From NCBI GenBank assembly GCA_027924645.1, contig BSBN01000293.1:6720501-6784500 (forward strand): a DNA stretch of 64,000 nt, given 5' to 3'. Made by a program: the position numbers and the translations under genes. This stretch comes from Cunninghamia lanceolata (lineage: Eukaryota; Streptophyta; Pinopsida; Cupressales; Cupressaceae). Positions 23,234-34,756 of the stretch are shown here, piece after piece (position 1 is the first letter of the stretch; each line of letters starts with the position of its first letter). A model generated the notes under the pieces. It was not told where the DNA came from. It saw nothing but the letters and a program-made list of their open reading frames with translations, and searched no databases.

Positions 23234-24050
23234 ATGGATGAAGTAGATAAATGGAAAATTGAGAAGTTTTTAGGGCATAATTCCAGGCTGTGGAAGGTAC
23301 AGATGGAATTGCTGCTGATTAAGCAGGATCTCTCACTCGTACTGAATGGGAAAACCAAAGGAAAAGGTTTGATGTCGAACGAAGAGTGGGAGACATTGGA
23401 TAAGAAAGCAAGGGCCACTACTTTTCTTTCACTGTCAAGCAATGTCCTCTTCAATGTTTCAGTAGAGAAGACATCTAAAGAGTTATGGGATCATAAACTC
23501 TCTGACATGTATGAGATGGCATCAACATCAAACAAGGTATTCATCATGAAGAAGTTATACAATTTAAAAATGGGAGAAGGTGGGATCATGTCAAATCACC
23601 TCAATGAATTCAATACCTTGGTCACTTAATTGATTTGAGTGGGTATCAATTTAGATGATGAAATTAAAGCAATTCTATTGTTATGTTCTTTACCGAACAA
23701 CTGGGAAGGGGTTGTGATGGCACTTAGTACTTTAGTGGCTGCCAAAAGTAAACTAAAATTTGATGATGTTGTAGCTACACTTCTCAGTAAAGACATGAGG
23801 AGGAAGAATCAAGAACCCTCTTCCGGTGACACCTTGACTGCTGTAAGCACTAGCAATAGAGGAAGGGATCAAGAAAGAGGAAGAAATAATAACAGAAGGA
23901 GATCCAAATTTGCAAGGAGGTTGAATTCTAGGGATAGAAATGGCGATTGTTGGTTTTGTGGCAAACCTGGTCACAAAAAAAAATTGTTGGAATTACAAAA
24001 AGGCACAAGAAAAGGTGAGCAATAATGAAGTAAACACTGCATATGATAAA
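23234..24050 (+). pseudogene. copia gag with zinc knuckle
   Basis: Capsid-type gag starting at ATG 23234 (DKWKIEKFLGHNSRLWKVQM), with STSNKVFIMKKLYNLKMGEG near 23523. Stops at 23627 (TAA) and 23636 (TGA) interrupt it in the same phase. A zinc knuckle begins CWFCGKPGHKKK near 23947. A run of nine A after the His codon shifts the frame before the last Cys, whereas the next phase reads on (NYKKAQEKVSNNEVN). A one-base homopolymer slip explains this. Confidence 0.85.
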
Positions 24051-25380
24051 CATGATGGTGTTTTGGTTTTATCAGTGAGTGACACTGTTGCAAATTCATG
24101 GGTTCTTGATTTTGGTGCCTCTTTTCATGCTACTCCATGCTGGGATGCTTTCACAAGCTATCAAGAAGGTAAGTTTGGTAAAGTTTTTCTTGGCGATAAT
24201 AAAGAATGTGAAATAGTAGGAAAAGGTGATGTGATATTGTCTTTGAGAAATGGAAATAAATGGATCTTGAAAGATGTGATACATGTTCCTATGCTAAGAC
24301 AAAATTTAATATCAATGATCTAGCTTTATACTCAAGGGTGTGACATTAAATTTTCTTTAGATACTTGTAAAGTAACCAAGTGTGTATTCATGCTTGCAAA
24401 AGGTTGCAAATTGGGTAATCTTTATGTGTTAGAATGTCATGGTGAAGTGAGAGCTACAATGGTGGTTGTGGACAATGGCTCAGACCTTTGGCATAAGAGG
24501 CTTAGACATATGAGCCAAAAGGAATTTGAAGTCATGCTTCAAAGGAATCAACTACCAGGCCTCACATTTGTTGATTTGGAGTTATGTGAGCATTGCCTTT
24601 ATGGCAAACAAACTTGGACCAGCTTCTTGAAGATTGGTCATGACAGGAAATCCATACCATTGGAGCTCGTTCATTTCGATGTTTTTGGTCCCATAGAGGT
24701 AACCTCCATTGGAGGTGCTTATTATTTTGTTACATATCTTGATGATTGCACTCACAAAGTATAGATTTTTATGATGCATAGAAAATTAGAGGTGTTTTCA
24801 AAATTTAAAACTTTCAAGGCCATTGTTGAAAATAAGATTGGGCACAAAATCAAGTGTCTAAAAATTGATAATGGGGGAGAGTTTTGCTCCTCGAAATTTG
24901 ACATTTTTTGTGTAGATAATGGTATTCATCAGATTAAAGTAGTTTCTTTCACCCCTCAGGAAAATGGTGTAGCTGAGAGGTTGAATCAAATGATTCTTGA
25001 GAGAGCTCGGTGTATGCTCTCAAATGCTAGATTGGGAAAAGAATTTTAGGCAGAGGCTTGTAATACAATGGTGTATCTGATCAATCAAGCTCCTTCATCT
25101 CAATTAGATTTTGATATTCCAAAGGAGAAATGGCTCGGGAAACACATTTCTTATAATCATTTGTGTGTATTTAGCTGTGAAGCATTTGTGCATATTCCTA
25201 AGGAGTAGCAAATAAAACTTGATCCTGAATCAAAGAGGTGCATATTCATCAGTTATGGTGAGGACCAATTTGATTTCAGGCTTTGGGATCCAATTGCCAA
25301 GAAATTTACCCGTAGTTGGGATGTTTTTAATGAAAACATTTTCCCATGTTTAGAACAATAGAGCACATCTTCAAATGCAT
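24050..25380 (+). pseudogene. copia protease and integrase remains
   Basis: The protease motif reads LDFGASFHATPC near 24106, where DSG is expected, so the catalytic triad is altered. Pre-integrase LWHKRLRHMSQKEFEV follows near 24490. Integrase catalytic residues are recognisable at HFDVFGP (near 24673), KIDNGGEF (near 24865) and NGVAERLNQ (near 24963). Stops lie at 24320, 24762 and 25047, among others. Confidence 0.88.
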
Positions 25381-26200
25381 ATATAGACATTGATATATTT
25401 GCTAATGGCAATTCACATATCAAATATGTTCATATTCAACCTCCCATAGTTTCAGTGCCTTTGGGAAATGTTACGCAGCCATAAAGTGTTAGTTTTCAGC
25501 CTTCAAATATTTGTGTGCAGCCATTGAGTTTTGGCACCCCTCTTCACACTTGTACACTGCCACTAATGTTCAAACACAATCAACAATTCATATGCCACCC
25601 TCAAACATTCCTAAGTAGCCTTCAATTGTTCATGCGCAACCCTCAACTATTGCTATGCAACACTCAAATGTTCATGGTTCATAGCTTATTGAAAGTCCTT
25701 TGCACCCCTCTTTGGACTCTTCAACGTTGCCTGTTAGAGATAATACTCTGCATTCTTCTCTTTTTGCACAACCTTTTTATCTTCACGCGCAACCCTCTTG
25801 TCTTCCTATGCAACCATCACATATTGGTGTGCATCCTTTGCACACTCACACGTTACCTCAGACCTCCACACAGAATGTAATGGGAGGCACAACTTCAATC
25901 CAACATGTATTTGACTCATCATTGCCACATGGAGGTATACAGAGGCAAAATGTTGGAGACAGAGTGCAACAATAGGGGAGTTTTGATGTGCAAACGCAAA
26001 GTATTGGAAGAAATCTATAGTCTGATATAGATAATGTCTAAAATCAATTATAAAGACTAAGTCTGGATAATACATTGCAACAATAGTCTCCTTAATTAAG
26101 GAGATCTACCTATGAGAAAAAGCATTCGACAAAAATTGATGATTATGAGCTTTTGCTTTCTGATTAGTCAAAGCCTACAACTTTTAAGTAGGCTTGCAAA
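25381..26200 (+). pseudogene. copia variable linker between integrase and RT
   Basis: Low-complexity coding remnant with recurrent HAQPS/CNPQ-like words in shifting phases (for example near 25640 and 25790), rich in Pro, Ser, Gln and His. Copia elements normally carry a poorly conserved linker here. No domain. Confidence 0.5.
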
Positions 26201-26209
26201 GATGAAAAT

Positions 26210-27725
26210 TTAGTCAAATGGATGGAGGCTATGCAAGATTAAATGGAGTCTTTAATGACAAATGATACATGGGATTTGGTTACCCTTCTGCCAAATCAAA
26301 AACCACTCAAGAGTAAATTGGTCTATCGATTGAAAGAAGAAGATGGAGGTAGTAAACGCTATTGGACCAGATTGGTTGTGAAAGGTCTTGATTAGAAAAA
26401 GGGGATTGATTTCAACAAAAAAATTTCACCAGTTGTCAAGATGACAACCATTTGAGCAATTTTGGGCTTGGTAGCTATTTGGGATCTTGAGCTTGAACAA
26501 ATTGACGTTAAAACAACATTTCTTCATGGAGATATTGACGAAGAGTTGTATATGGAGCAGCCTGAAGGCTTTGCAAAATAGGGTTAGGAGCATCTATATT
26601 GCAAATTGAAGCACAACTTGTATGTGCTCAAGTAAGACCCAAGGCAGTCGTACCTTAAATTTAATAGCTTCATGACTTACATAAATTTACTCGCTATAAA
26701 TTAGACCCATGTGTCCATTATAAGAAGCTTGCTAATGGTGAGTTTGTTATTCTTTTGCTTTATGTTGATGATATGTTGGTTACTAGCACTAGTGTGAGGA
26801 TAGTTTATGAGTTGAAACAACATTTGGCTCAACATTTTTCCATGAAAGATTTAGGGGCAGCGAAGAGGATTCTTGGGATGCAAATAATTAGGGATAGACA
26901 TAAGAGAGAAATCAAACTATCTCAAGACAAATATATTGCCAAAGTTTTGGATAGGTTTAATATGAAGAATGCCAAGTTTGTTACTACTCCATTGGCTAAT
27001 CACTTTTGTTTATCCTCAACTATGTGTCCAAAAACTCAAGAAGATCAAGAACAAGTGAAAGGTGTTCCATATTTGTTAGTAGTTGGGAGTCTCATGTATG
27101 TCATGGTTTGTACTCATCTAGATATTGCTCATGCAGTGGGAGTTACGAGCAGATTTATAAGTAATCCTGGTAAGTCTCATTGGTAGGTGGTACAGTGGAT
27201 TTTACAATACTTGAGAGGTACATCAGAGCATGTTTTATGTTTTGAAGGCAAAGATATTTAGTTGTAAGATTATGTTGATTCAAATATGGCTAGAGACTTG
27301 GACAAATAGAGATCTACTACAAGTTATGTGCTTACTTTTGCAGGGGCTGCCATTAGCTGGGTTTAATGGTTACAACAGGTCATTTCTCTCTCATCAACCA
27401 AGGTAGAATACATTGCTCTCACCAAAGGAGCAAAGGAAATGATATGGTTACATCAGTTATTGGGAGAATTATGGTGTAAGCAATCTGTTTTCACCTTGTT
27501 CTGTGATAGCAACAACGCTATTGACTTGGCCAAGAAATCTACTTTTCATAATAGGACCAAGCATATAGAACTGAGATATCATTTCATTTGACATGTTCTT
27601 GATGAAGGTAAGCTACAGGTGCAGAAAATTGATACTAAAGTGAACCCAACGGATGCATTGACGAAGGTAGTACCAAGGGAGAAGTTCAAATTTTGTAGAG
27701 CTTCTCTCGGTATTTTGAAGAAGTG
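26210..27725 (+). pseudogene. copia reverse transcriptase and RNase H remains
   Basis: RT begins with WMEAMQD and DTWDLVTLLPNQKPLKSKLVY near 26265-26310. The catalytic motif LYVDDML is at 26758, and ILGMQIIRDR follows near 26870. RNase H includes DSNMARDLD near 27282, SSTKVEYIALTKGAKEM near 27395 and CDSNNAIDLAKK near 27503, ending near 27725. Several stops (TAG in most cases) break the frame; the piece 26755-27186 is the longest open part. Confidence 0.88.
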
Positions 27726-27793
27726 ACAATAAGATCAAAGTAGGGGAATGTATGATATATGTTGCATAAGTTGTTGGATTTCAAGTGGGAGGT

Positions 27794-28108
27794 TGTTGGG
27801 TATATAAAGCCCAACGGTTTCTTCTTGGCCATTTTTAATCTTGTCCTTTGGTCTCCCTTTCTTGAAGGCTGGTTTATTAGAACTTGGTAATTGTAAAAAG
27901 AAGTTCTAGATGAAAGAGGCATATGCTGTAGCATATGGATGTATGCAAAAACAAAATTCAATAAAGATTTCCCCTGTTTGAAAATGGACGTAGCCTATTG
28001 GTTAACCACTATAAAATTTCTGTGGTCTTGTTTGTGATTGTGTTTTTCAATCTATTTTTACTTTCTACAATCTTATTTTATTTGTTCTGCTTTATATTTC
28101 AATCAACA
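27794..28108 (+). repeat. 3' LTR of the copia in copy A
   Basis: Pairs with 22794-23147. The junction with protease copy A is clean: LTR end AATCAACA, then the duplicated GAAGG and the continuation of the protease coding strand. Confidence 0.9.
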
Positions 28109-28713
28109 GAAGGAACCATCACCATACATATAATTGAAGGTACAACCTGGACAGTATGGGGTTTGAAAAATCCTCAAAACATCGCAAAGAGAATCATTAG
28201 AGGCAACTGTGGAATATGTAGAGGATTTGGAGGGGTGGCATAGGTTGAGAGAAGTAGTTCTTGCAAGGCTTGCACTGAATCCACATCAGATTACTACCAT
28301 GTCCACAATCACATCAAAGCTCACCATGGGTGTTCCTAATTCTCCATATCCCAGGTGAACAAGCATTTCAGCGTCAAATTGCACACCCATCTGCTGCTTT
28401 ACAAATGCCTCTATTTTCTTCATTCATCTCTTACTTCAATCCACTACTCAATGTAATTGCTATGAAAAAAATCAACTCTCCCTCTGATCTATGTGTCGAA
28501 TTCGCCCTCAATTTTAGGTTTTCATCACTCCTCAATTTTGGCCAAGCACTAAATAGTCTGTCTGAAGAAGATGATGTGATGGGAATAGTAAAACATATCA
28601 AGGCTAACACACCCAGTAGCTTCCAACACTCCATTTTTCTTTTTCATGAATGGTGTGTTTTTGAGAGGAAGAATGAGTTAATATATCTCTCTATGTATTA
28701 TCAAACATCATAG

Positions 28714-28984
28714 TCTAGAGGATAGAAGAGCAAACCAGAATTGTAGAAATACTAAGTATGAAATAGAGCACAAATAGATAAATAAAATGAGACACCAGAT
28801 TTATCATGGTTCACCAAATTTGGCTACATTCACACTGAGCAGAGGAATTTATTATTGCTAAAGAATGAATTTTACAATGGCTACAATAGTGTATATAATA
28901 TGTGAAATCACATCACACAAAGAATGCAAATAGTCAAGCAATTGGTGGTAAAATAATATGTCCGTTAGGCTTCATCTTCTAACA
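28714..28984 (-). repeat. 3' LTR of the minus-strand copia
   Basis: Homologous to 33760-34029. On the minus strand it begins TGTTAGAAGATGAAGCC and is preceded by the purine-rich CTTCAAGTGGGAGAT, the polypurine tract. Confidence 0.88.
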
Positions 28985-29037
28985 ATCTCCCACTTGAAGG
29001 CCAACAAATGCTGCAACTCACCAATCATTCCTCTACT

Positions 29038-30600
29038 CTAAACTTTTGGTCGCTTCTTCTTAACAAGACCAAGAGAAGTCCTGGCACATTCGAGCTTCTC
29101 TTTGGGAACAACCTTGGTCAAAATGTCCGCCAGATTGGCCTTTGTGTCAATTTTTACAACTTGTAACTTGCCCTCTTCAACCGTATGATGAATGAAATGA
29201 GCATGTATGTCGATATGTTTAGAATGAAACTGAGATGAATGATTGTGAGCCATAAAAATGGCACTGCGACTATCACAAAATAGAACATAATCACTTTGTT
29301 GACATCTCAAATCACTAAACAATCACTGTAACCAAAGCATCTCCCTAGCATCTTCTAAAAGAGCCATATACTTAGCTTCAGTAGAAGAAAGAGCAACATA
29401 ATGTTGTAGCCTCGAGACCCAACTAATGGCAACTCTAGCAAACATGAAAACATAGCCAGTAGTAGATCTTTGTTTATCTAAATCTCTGGCAAGATCAGAA
29501 TCAGTGAAACCTTATAGTTGTACCTTATTACCACCAAAACATAAAACAAAATCAGAAGTACCTTTGAGGTACCTTAATATCTATTTGACGGCTTCCCAAT
29601 GAGGATTACTAGGATTTCTCATGAACCTGCTCACAACTCCCACTGCATGAGCAATATCGGGATGAGTGGAGACCATAATGTACATAATGCTACCAATAAC
29701 TGATGTATAAGGAATACCTTGCATAAAATCCTTATCCTCTTGCATTTTTGGACACAAATTAGAAGATAAATGAAAATGGGCAGCAAGAGGAGTAGAAACA
29801 ACCTTCGCATCAGCCATACCAAATCTGTCTACAACCTTGTCAATGTATGCCTTTTGTGACAACATGATCTCCTTCTTTTGTCTATCCCTAGTGATGGTCA
29901 TTCCAAGAATCTTCTTGGCTGGGCCTAATTCTTTCATAGAAAATCTCTTATCTAATTGTGAATTCAATTCAGAAACAATTCTCATACTTGTACCGGCTAC
30001 CAACATGTCATCAATGTAGAGCAAGAGAATGACAAACTCACCATTAGGAAGTTGCTTATAATAGACACAAGGATCTGATTCACATCTTAAGAAGTTTTCC
30101 TCAGACATAAAGCGATCAAACTTGAGATACCATTGTCATGGGGCTTGCTTGAGCCCACACAAACTACACTTCAACCTACAATAAAGATGTTTTAGTCCTT
30201 GTTTTTTAAATCCTTTTGGCTACTCCATGTACAACTCTTCATCAACATCACCATGTAAAAACACTGTCTTGACATCCAACTGATCAAGTTCAAGATCCCA
30301 AACTACAACCAAACCCAAAATTCCCTGGATTGTGGTCATTCTCACAACTGGTGAGAAAATCTCATTAAAATCTATACCTTTTTGTTGATCATACCCTTTG
30401 ACAACCAGTCTAGCATGATAACGTTTGTTGCCCCCATCTTCCTCTTTCAATTTGTATACCCAACGATTCTTCAAGGGTCTTCGATTAGGTGAAAGTGGCA
30501 CTAAATCCCAAGTTTTACTAGCCTGCAATGAAATCATTTCATCTTGCATCACCTCTTGCCATTTCAAAGAATCAATTGCCTTGGAAGCCTATTTATGAGT
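29038..30600 (-). pseudogene. copia RT and RNase H remains (minus)
   Basis: Reads right to left. RT starts KWQEVMQDEMISLQASKTWD near 30560, with the catalytic motif LYIDDML around 30015 and ILGMTITRDR near 29890. RNase H ends CDSRSAIFMAHNHSSQFHSK near 29265 and LADILTKVVPKEKLECARTS near 29100. Two long open pieces (29581-30108 and 30220-30567) are separated by stops. It is closely related to the copia inside copy A (same KILGM.I.RDR and TKVVP.EK phrases) but not a recent copy. Confidence 0.88.
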
Positions 30601-31730
30601 AGCTAGTTTATGTTGATCAGAAATCAAAAGTTTAGGCTCTGCCTCTTTTGAATATAACAATTCATAATCTGAGAATTTGGAAGGACGTCTCTCCTAGGTA
30701 GACCTCCTTAAGTTAGGACCCTTCTGTTGCAAATTATTATCTAGACTTAGTCTCTGTAGTTGATTCTAGACATCAGCTATCTAAGATTGTAAATTTTGTC
30801 CAATAGCCTGAGTATGCACCTCAAAGCTCCCCTATTCTTGCACATTTCCAATGTTCTATGTTTGCACATTGCCCTGTTACATATCAAGAGTCCTCTGTAT
30901 ATTTGTTTGTGCATGCACACTGCTTGTTTCTAGGACAAATCCTCTAGTATCTAGCCTATGTGTCTGCAGTGTCTATGGAATATAGGACAGGAAAGGATTT
31001 TGAAGAGGTGCTAAAAAAGAGACAGGCAGCGATTGACTACCTAACATACCTATTGGAAAAGGCATATTAGATGAAATAGGCTGCAAATAACCTATTGTAG
31101 ACTGCGTGTGACTAGAGGAAGGCAGCATATGAGTTTGACGAGGCAAGGAAAGTGTTTTAGGAGGCGGAATATGTGTAAGAGGAGGTTGTGTGACATTTTG
31201 GGAGGGTAGTAGTGAAAACATAGACTACATTTGACTAGTTACCTGTTGCATGGGAGTAGAGGAAGGTAGTGGTAGAAAGGAGGAAGGTTACATGTGAGCT
31301 GATGATGGCGTTGCATGAGTAGAAGAAGTAAAAACCTCAAGCAGTTGTGAGTTTAGAGTGGGATCATTAGCATGTGAGGACATTTGAGTAGGCTGTGTAA
31401 AAATAGTTGAAGGGAGGGAGCAAACAATTTGATGCTGGATAGGCAAAGAAGAAGTTGGCATACCAATAATTGAAGGATGAAAACTAATAGTTGGTACATG
31501 GCTAACATTTCTCTGTGATTTGACAACATTATTGCCATTATCAAAAAATTCAACTATTATATAATCATTTGAAGATGTATTTTCTTTGTGTAAACCTGGG
31601 AAAACATTTTCGTTGAAGATGACATCCCAACTGCGAGTGATCTTTTTGGTGATGAGATCCCACAGCCTGGATCCATGGTGATCCTCATCATACCCAACAA
31701 AAATACACTTCTGTGATTTGGGATCCAATT
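30601..31730 (-). pseudogene. copia linker and integrase C-terminal remains (minus)
   Basis: From 31728 leftward it reads PKSQKCIFVGYDEDHHGSRL and WDVIFNENVFPGLH, the conserved end of copia integrase. A long Ser/Pro/Thr/His-rich variable linker follows to about 30650. Stops and phase changes occur throughout. Confidence 0.75.
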
Positions 31731-32860
31731 TGGATCATTTCTCTTGGGGAATAAGAGCAAACACTTTACATCCAAACACCTGTAGATGATTATAAGAAAT
31801 ACATTTGCCCAACCACCTTTCCTTGGGAATGTCAAGTTTTAACCTAGATGGAGGAGCTTGATTAATGAGATAAATTGCTGTGCTGCAAGCTTCTTCCCAG
31901 AACTCTTTTCCCAGTCCAACATTGGAAAGCATACATCATGCTTTTTCCAAAATTGTTCTATTTAACCTCTCTGTAGCCCTATTTTCTTGCGGTGTAAAAG
32001 GAACAATTTTGATTCTTCGAATACCATTTTCAGCACAAAAATTATCAAACTCTAGTGAACAAAATTTGCCACCATTATCCGTTTGCAAACACTTGATGTG
32101 ATGCCCACTCCGATTTTCAACTAGAGCTTTAAAAATTTGGAATTTACTGAACACTTCAGATTTTCTATTGAGCATAAAAATCCAAACTTTCCTAGTGTAG
32201 TCATCAAGGAATGTCACAAAAAAATTAGAACCTCCAAGAGAAGTTACCTCGGTTGGCCCAAAAACATCTGAATAAACCAGCTCCAAAGGTGAGGTATTCT
32301 TCTCACATGTGACCCATCTTCATGAAGTTGATCTGCTTTTGCTTGCCATAAAGACAATGTTGGCAAAAATCCAAATCCATAGATTTCAATCCTAGTAATT
32401 GTTCTCTTTTGATCATCACTTCAAGACCTTTCCTACTCATATGTCCAAGTCGTTGGTGCCAAAGCTCAGTTTCACTATTTGCCACTGTCATAGCAGCTCC
32501 CACTTGAGAGTCATTCTCAAAAACATATAAACTGCCCTCTATATTTCCTTTGGCAATCTACATGACGTCATTAGTAACCTTCCATGAATCTAGATAGAAG
32601 GCAGTATTGCAGCCTTGTGAAAAAAGTTGGGTTATAAAAATCAAATTCTTCTTAAGTTTTGGAACATGTCTAACATCTTGCAAAAGCCATTTGCTTCCAT
32701 TCTTGGATTGTAGGAGAACATCACCTTTACCAATGATTTCCAATGAATTGTTATCCCCCAAGTAAACTTTCTTGAACTATCCTCTTTGATAATTTGAGAA
32801 GGCATCCGTAAAAGAGGTGGCATGAAAAGATGCACCTGAATCTAGACCCACAAATCTAAA
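31731..32860 (-). pseudogene. copia integrase and protease remains (minus)
   Basis: Integrase catalytic residues are recognisable at VYSDVFGPTEV (near 32275), QTDNGGKFCS (near 32090) and ENRATERLNRTI (near 31960). The pre-integrase motif LWHQRLGHMSRKGLEV lies near 32460. The protease region around 32560-32860 contains DNNSLEIIGKGDVLLQSKNG, with the active site near 32830 damaged. Confidence 0.85.
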
Positions 32861-32879
32861 ATGGTTTCACTTACGGATA

Positions 32880-33690
32880 AAAACAAAACACTATCATCCT
32901 TGTCATAAACAACATTAACCTCATTGTCTTTAACCTTCTCTTGTGCCTTCTTATAGGAATAACAATTTTTTTTGGTATGACCAAGCTTACCACAAAACTA
33001 ATAGTCACCAACTCTACCTTTGGATTTTGACCTTCTCAGATTTAGATCTTCTTTTGGTGTTATCTTTGCCTCTATTATGAGGCCTTCCTCTACTGACAGC
33101 AGTTAAGGCTTCGCTAGAAGATGTTTCTTGGTTCTTTCTTCACATATCTTCACTGAGGAGTGTAGCTGCTACGTCATCAAAAACTAATTTAGTTTTGGCT
33201 ACAACTGAAGTGCTCACAGCCATCATGACACCTTCCCAGCTATTGGGTAAAGAAAATAGCAACAAGATTGCTTTAATTTCATCATCCAATTTTATATCCA
33301 CTGAAGTCAATTGGGTAACTAAGGTATTAAACTCATTAGATGGTTTGACATAATTCCACCTTCTTTCATTTTTTGGTTATAAAGCTTTTTCATAATGAAT
33401 ACCTTATTAGATGTTGAAGACATCTCATACATTGTAGAAAGTTTATCCCACAACTCCTTCAAAGTGTTCTCCACTAAAACATTAAACAATACATTGCTGG
33501 ATAGCGAGAGGAAAATCATAGCTCTTGCCTTCTTATCCATCTTGTCCCACTCTTCATCCATCATCGAACTTGGCTTCTTCGCTTTCTCATCAAGCGTGAG
33601 TGAGAGGTCTTGTTTTATTAGTAAAGACTGCATTTGCACCTTCCATAGACCAAAATTCTAACCGGAGAATTTCTCAATCTTCGGTTCCTC
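32880..33690 (-). pseudogene. copia gag remains (minus)
   Basis: Begins near 33690 and contains LWKVQMQSLLIKQDLSLTL, SSTSNKVFIMKKLYNQKMKE and the zinc-knuckle phrase FCGKLGHTKKNCYSYKKAQE near 32960-33000. The first Cys and the Trp of the knuckle are lost (Tyr and stop). Same gag family as the copia inside copy A and the SKIP-carrying element. Confidence 0.82.
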
Positions 33691-33759
33691 CATGACTCGA
33701 AAATCCAACACTGATTTTTGCAATCAGCTATACCGTCACTATACATCTCTGATACCAAT

Positions 33760-34029
33760 TGTAGAGGATAGAAGAGCAAACTAGAATTGTAGAAAATAGA
33801 GTATGAAATAGAGCATAAACAGATAAACAAAATGAGACACCAGATTTATCATGGTTCACCAAATTTGGCTACATCCACACTAAGTAGAGGAATTTATTAT
33901 TGCTAAAGAAGGAATTTTACAATGGCTACAATAGTGTATATAATATGTAAAATCACATCACACAAAGAATGCGAATAGTCAAGGAATTGGCGGGAAAATA
34001 ATCTATCCGTTGGACTTTATCTCCTAATA
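33760..34029 (-). repeat. 5' LTR of the minus-strand copia
   Basis: Homologous to 28714-28984. Its right edge (CTCCTAATA) joins TAGTAGAAGTTTAAATATTGG, which matches copy B flank near 59670. The insertion therefore lies just upstream of protease copy A. Confidence 0.85.
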
Positions 34030-34588
34030 GTAGAAGTTTAAATATTGGTGGCTTGACATTACCAAATCACTCAGCATAAATGATCGGCCACCTCCAATTT
34101 TAAACATAACACTATAAAAATGAGTAAGCTCAACATCACACATATTTATAATAAACATACAGAATATTTGACTTAAACGATTTAACCATGTGAGGCCACG
34201 TATATTTTGAAAACAAAATTTCAGCCCAGGCATGCACAGGCTGACATGTTCTGCTTTAGTCTTTTAGTTTGACATGCACAATTTGACGTGTTGCATCCCT
34301 ATCACTTTGCTCATGAATCTAAGGAGCTGGTTAACCAAATTCTACCAAACCTGTTATAAAATTCTCTGAATTTCGAGAAGGAAAGTCATTGTTGAACATG
34401 ACGACCAGTGTTAGCCAACATAGTCTGATCTTTAGTCGGCCAACGTGCCTGCCGGGCCCTTAAATGTTTTTTAAGGCACTGTGAAGGGATAGCAGACGAT
34501 ATTGTTAGATGCCAGATTTTTAAGGCACTCTAATCTTTAATCACCAAAATGGTACTTGCCACACGACCATTTGCTGATAAGGATATAC
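34030..34588 (-). repeat. Duplicated upstream region of protease copy A
   Basis: Matches 59672-60135 upstream of copy B, for example TTAAATATTGGTGGC, ACCAAATCACTCAGCATAAA, AGGCCACGTATATTTT, TTTGACGTGTTGCATCCC and TGCCGGGCCCTTAAATGTTT. The match fades after GATAGCAGACGATAT. This shows that the duplication included flanking non-coding DNA. Confidence 0.9.
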
Positions 34589-34596
34589 GTCAAGTA

Positions 34597-34749
34597 GGCT
34601 ATTCTTAGATATCATCCATTTCAATAGTCAACGGTCAACTTTGGCCAATAAAAATTGGATAAAGATTTACCACTTTTTATTGTGAATGAGGTGTAAAATC
34701 GCTATTGACTGTTTGACCATTGAAGTGGATGATATTTAAGTAGAATGCC
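34597..34749. mobile_element. MITE, 153 bp, with about 40-bp terminal inverted repeats
   Basis: The left end GGCTATTCTTAGATATCATC and the reverse complement of the right end, GGCATTCTACTTAAATATCA, match through CATCCATTTCAATAGTCAAC. TCAAGTA (34590-34596) and TCAAATA (34750-34756) flank it as a 7- or 8-bp target duplication. The matching tract at 63930-63950 reads GATATACCTCCAATAAGGG without the insert and serves as an empty site. The size of the target duplication suggests a hAT-type origin. No coding capacity. Confidence 0.82.
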
Positions 34750-34756
34750 TCAAATA

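Larger units (their letters stand above)
22794..28108 (+). mobile_element. Decayed Ty1/copia element inside protease copy A, TSD GAAGG
   Basis: LTRs are 22794-23147 (354 bp) and 27794-28108 (315 bp), both beginning TGTT(C/G)GGTATAT and ending ATCAACA. The 5-bp duplication GAAGG flanks it (22789-22793 and 28109-28113). The primer site ATTGGTATCAGAG (23148-23160, initiator-Met tRNA type) and a purine tract CAAGTGGGAGG before the 3' LTR are visible. Gag, protease, integrase, RT and RNase H follow in copia order but with many stops and at least one phase shift. The length difference between LTRs and the coding decay indicate an old insertion. Confidence 0.94.
22009..28634 (-). pseudogene. Nepenthesin-like aspartic protease, copy A, split by a copia element
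   Basis: Homologue of the intact gene at 58196-59530, in two blocks. The 5' part is 28114-28634 (start ATG 28632-28634, signal-peptide-like MECWKLLGVLALICF). The 3' part is 22009-22793 (stop at 22009-22011). They are separated by a copia insertion at 22794-28108 with duplicated GAAGG. Independent damage is seen at both active sites. The first DTG motif (about 28291-28304) has lost one base relative to copy B, which shifts the frame. The second, DSG in copy B, reads NSR here (22366-22374). Upstream and downstream flanks also match copy B, so it arose by segmental duplication and not retroposition. Not functional. Confidence 0.93.
28714..34029 (-). mobile_element. Second decayed Ty1/copia element, minus strand, upstream of protease copy A
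   Basis: LTRs are 28714-28984 (3' LTR) and 33760-34029 (5' LTR), about 270 bp each, sharing AGAGGATAGAAGAGCAAAC, ATGAGACACCAGATTTATC and TCACATCACACAAAGAATG. On the minus strand the 5' LTR is followed by ATTGGTATCAGAG. Gag, integrase, RT and RNase H follow in copia order with multiple stops. A clean target duplication could not be found: the outer ends have changed, and about 40 bp of the flank present in copy B is missing here. Confidence 0.92.

Noticed and set aside
28709..34034. Target duplication for the minus-strand copia
   Set aside because: CATAG on the left and GTAGA on the right do not match; the ends have decayed or a small deletion removed one side.
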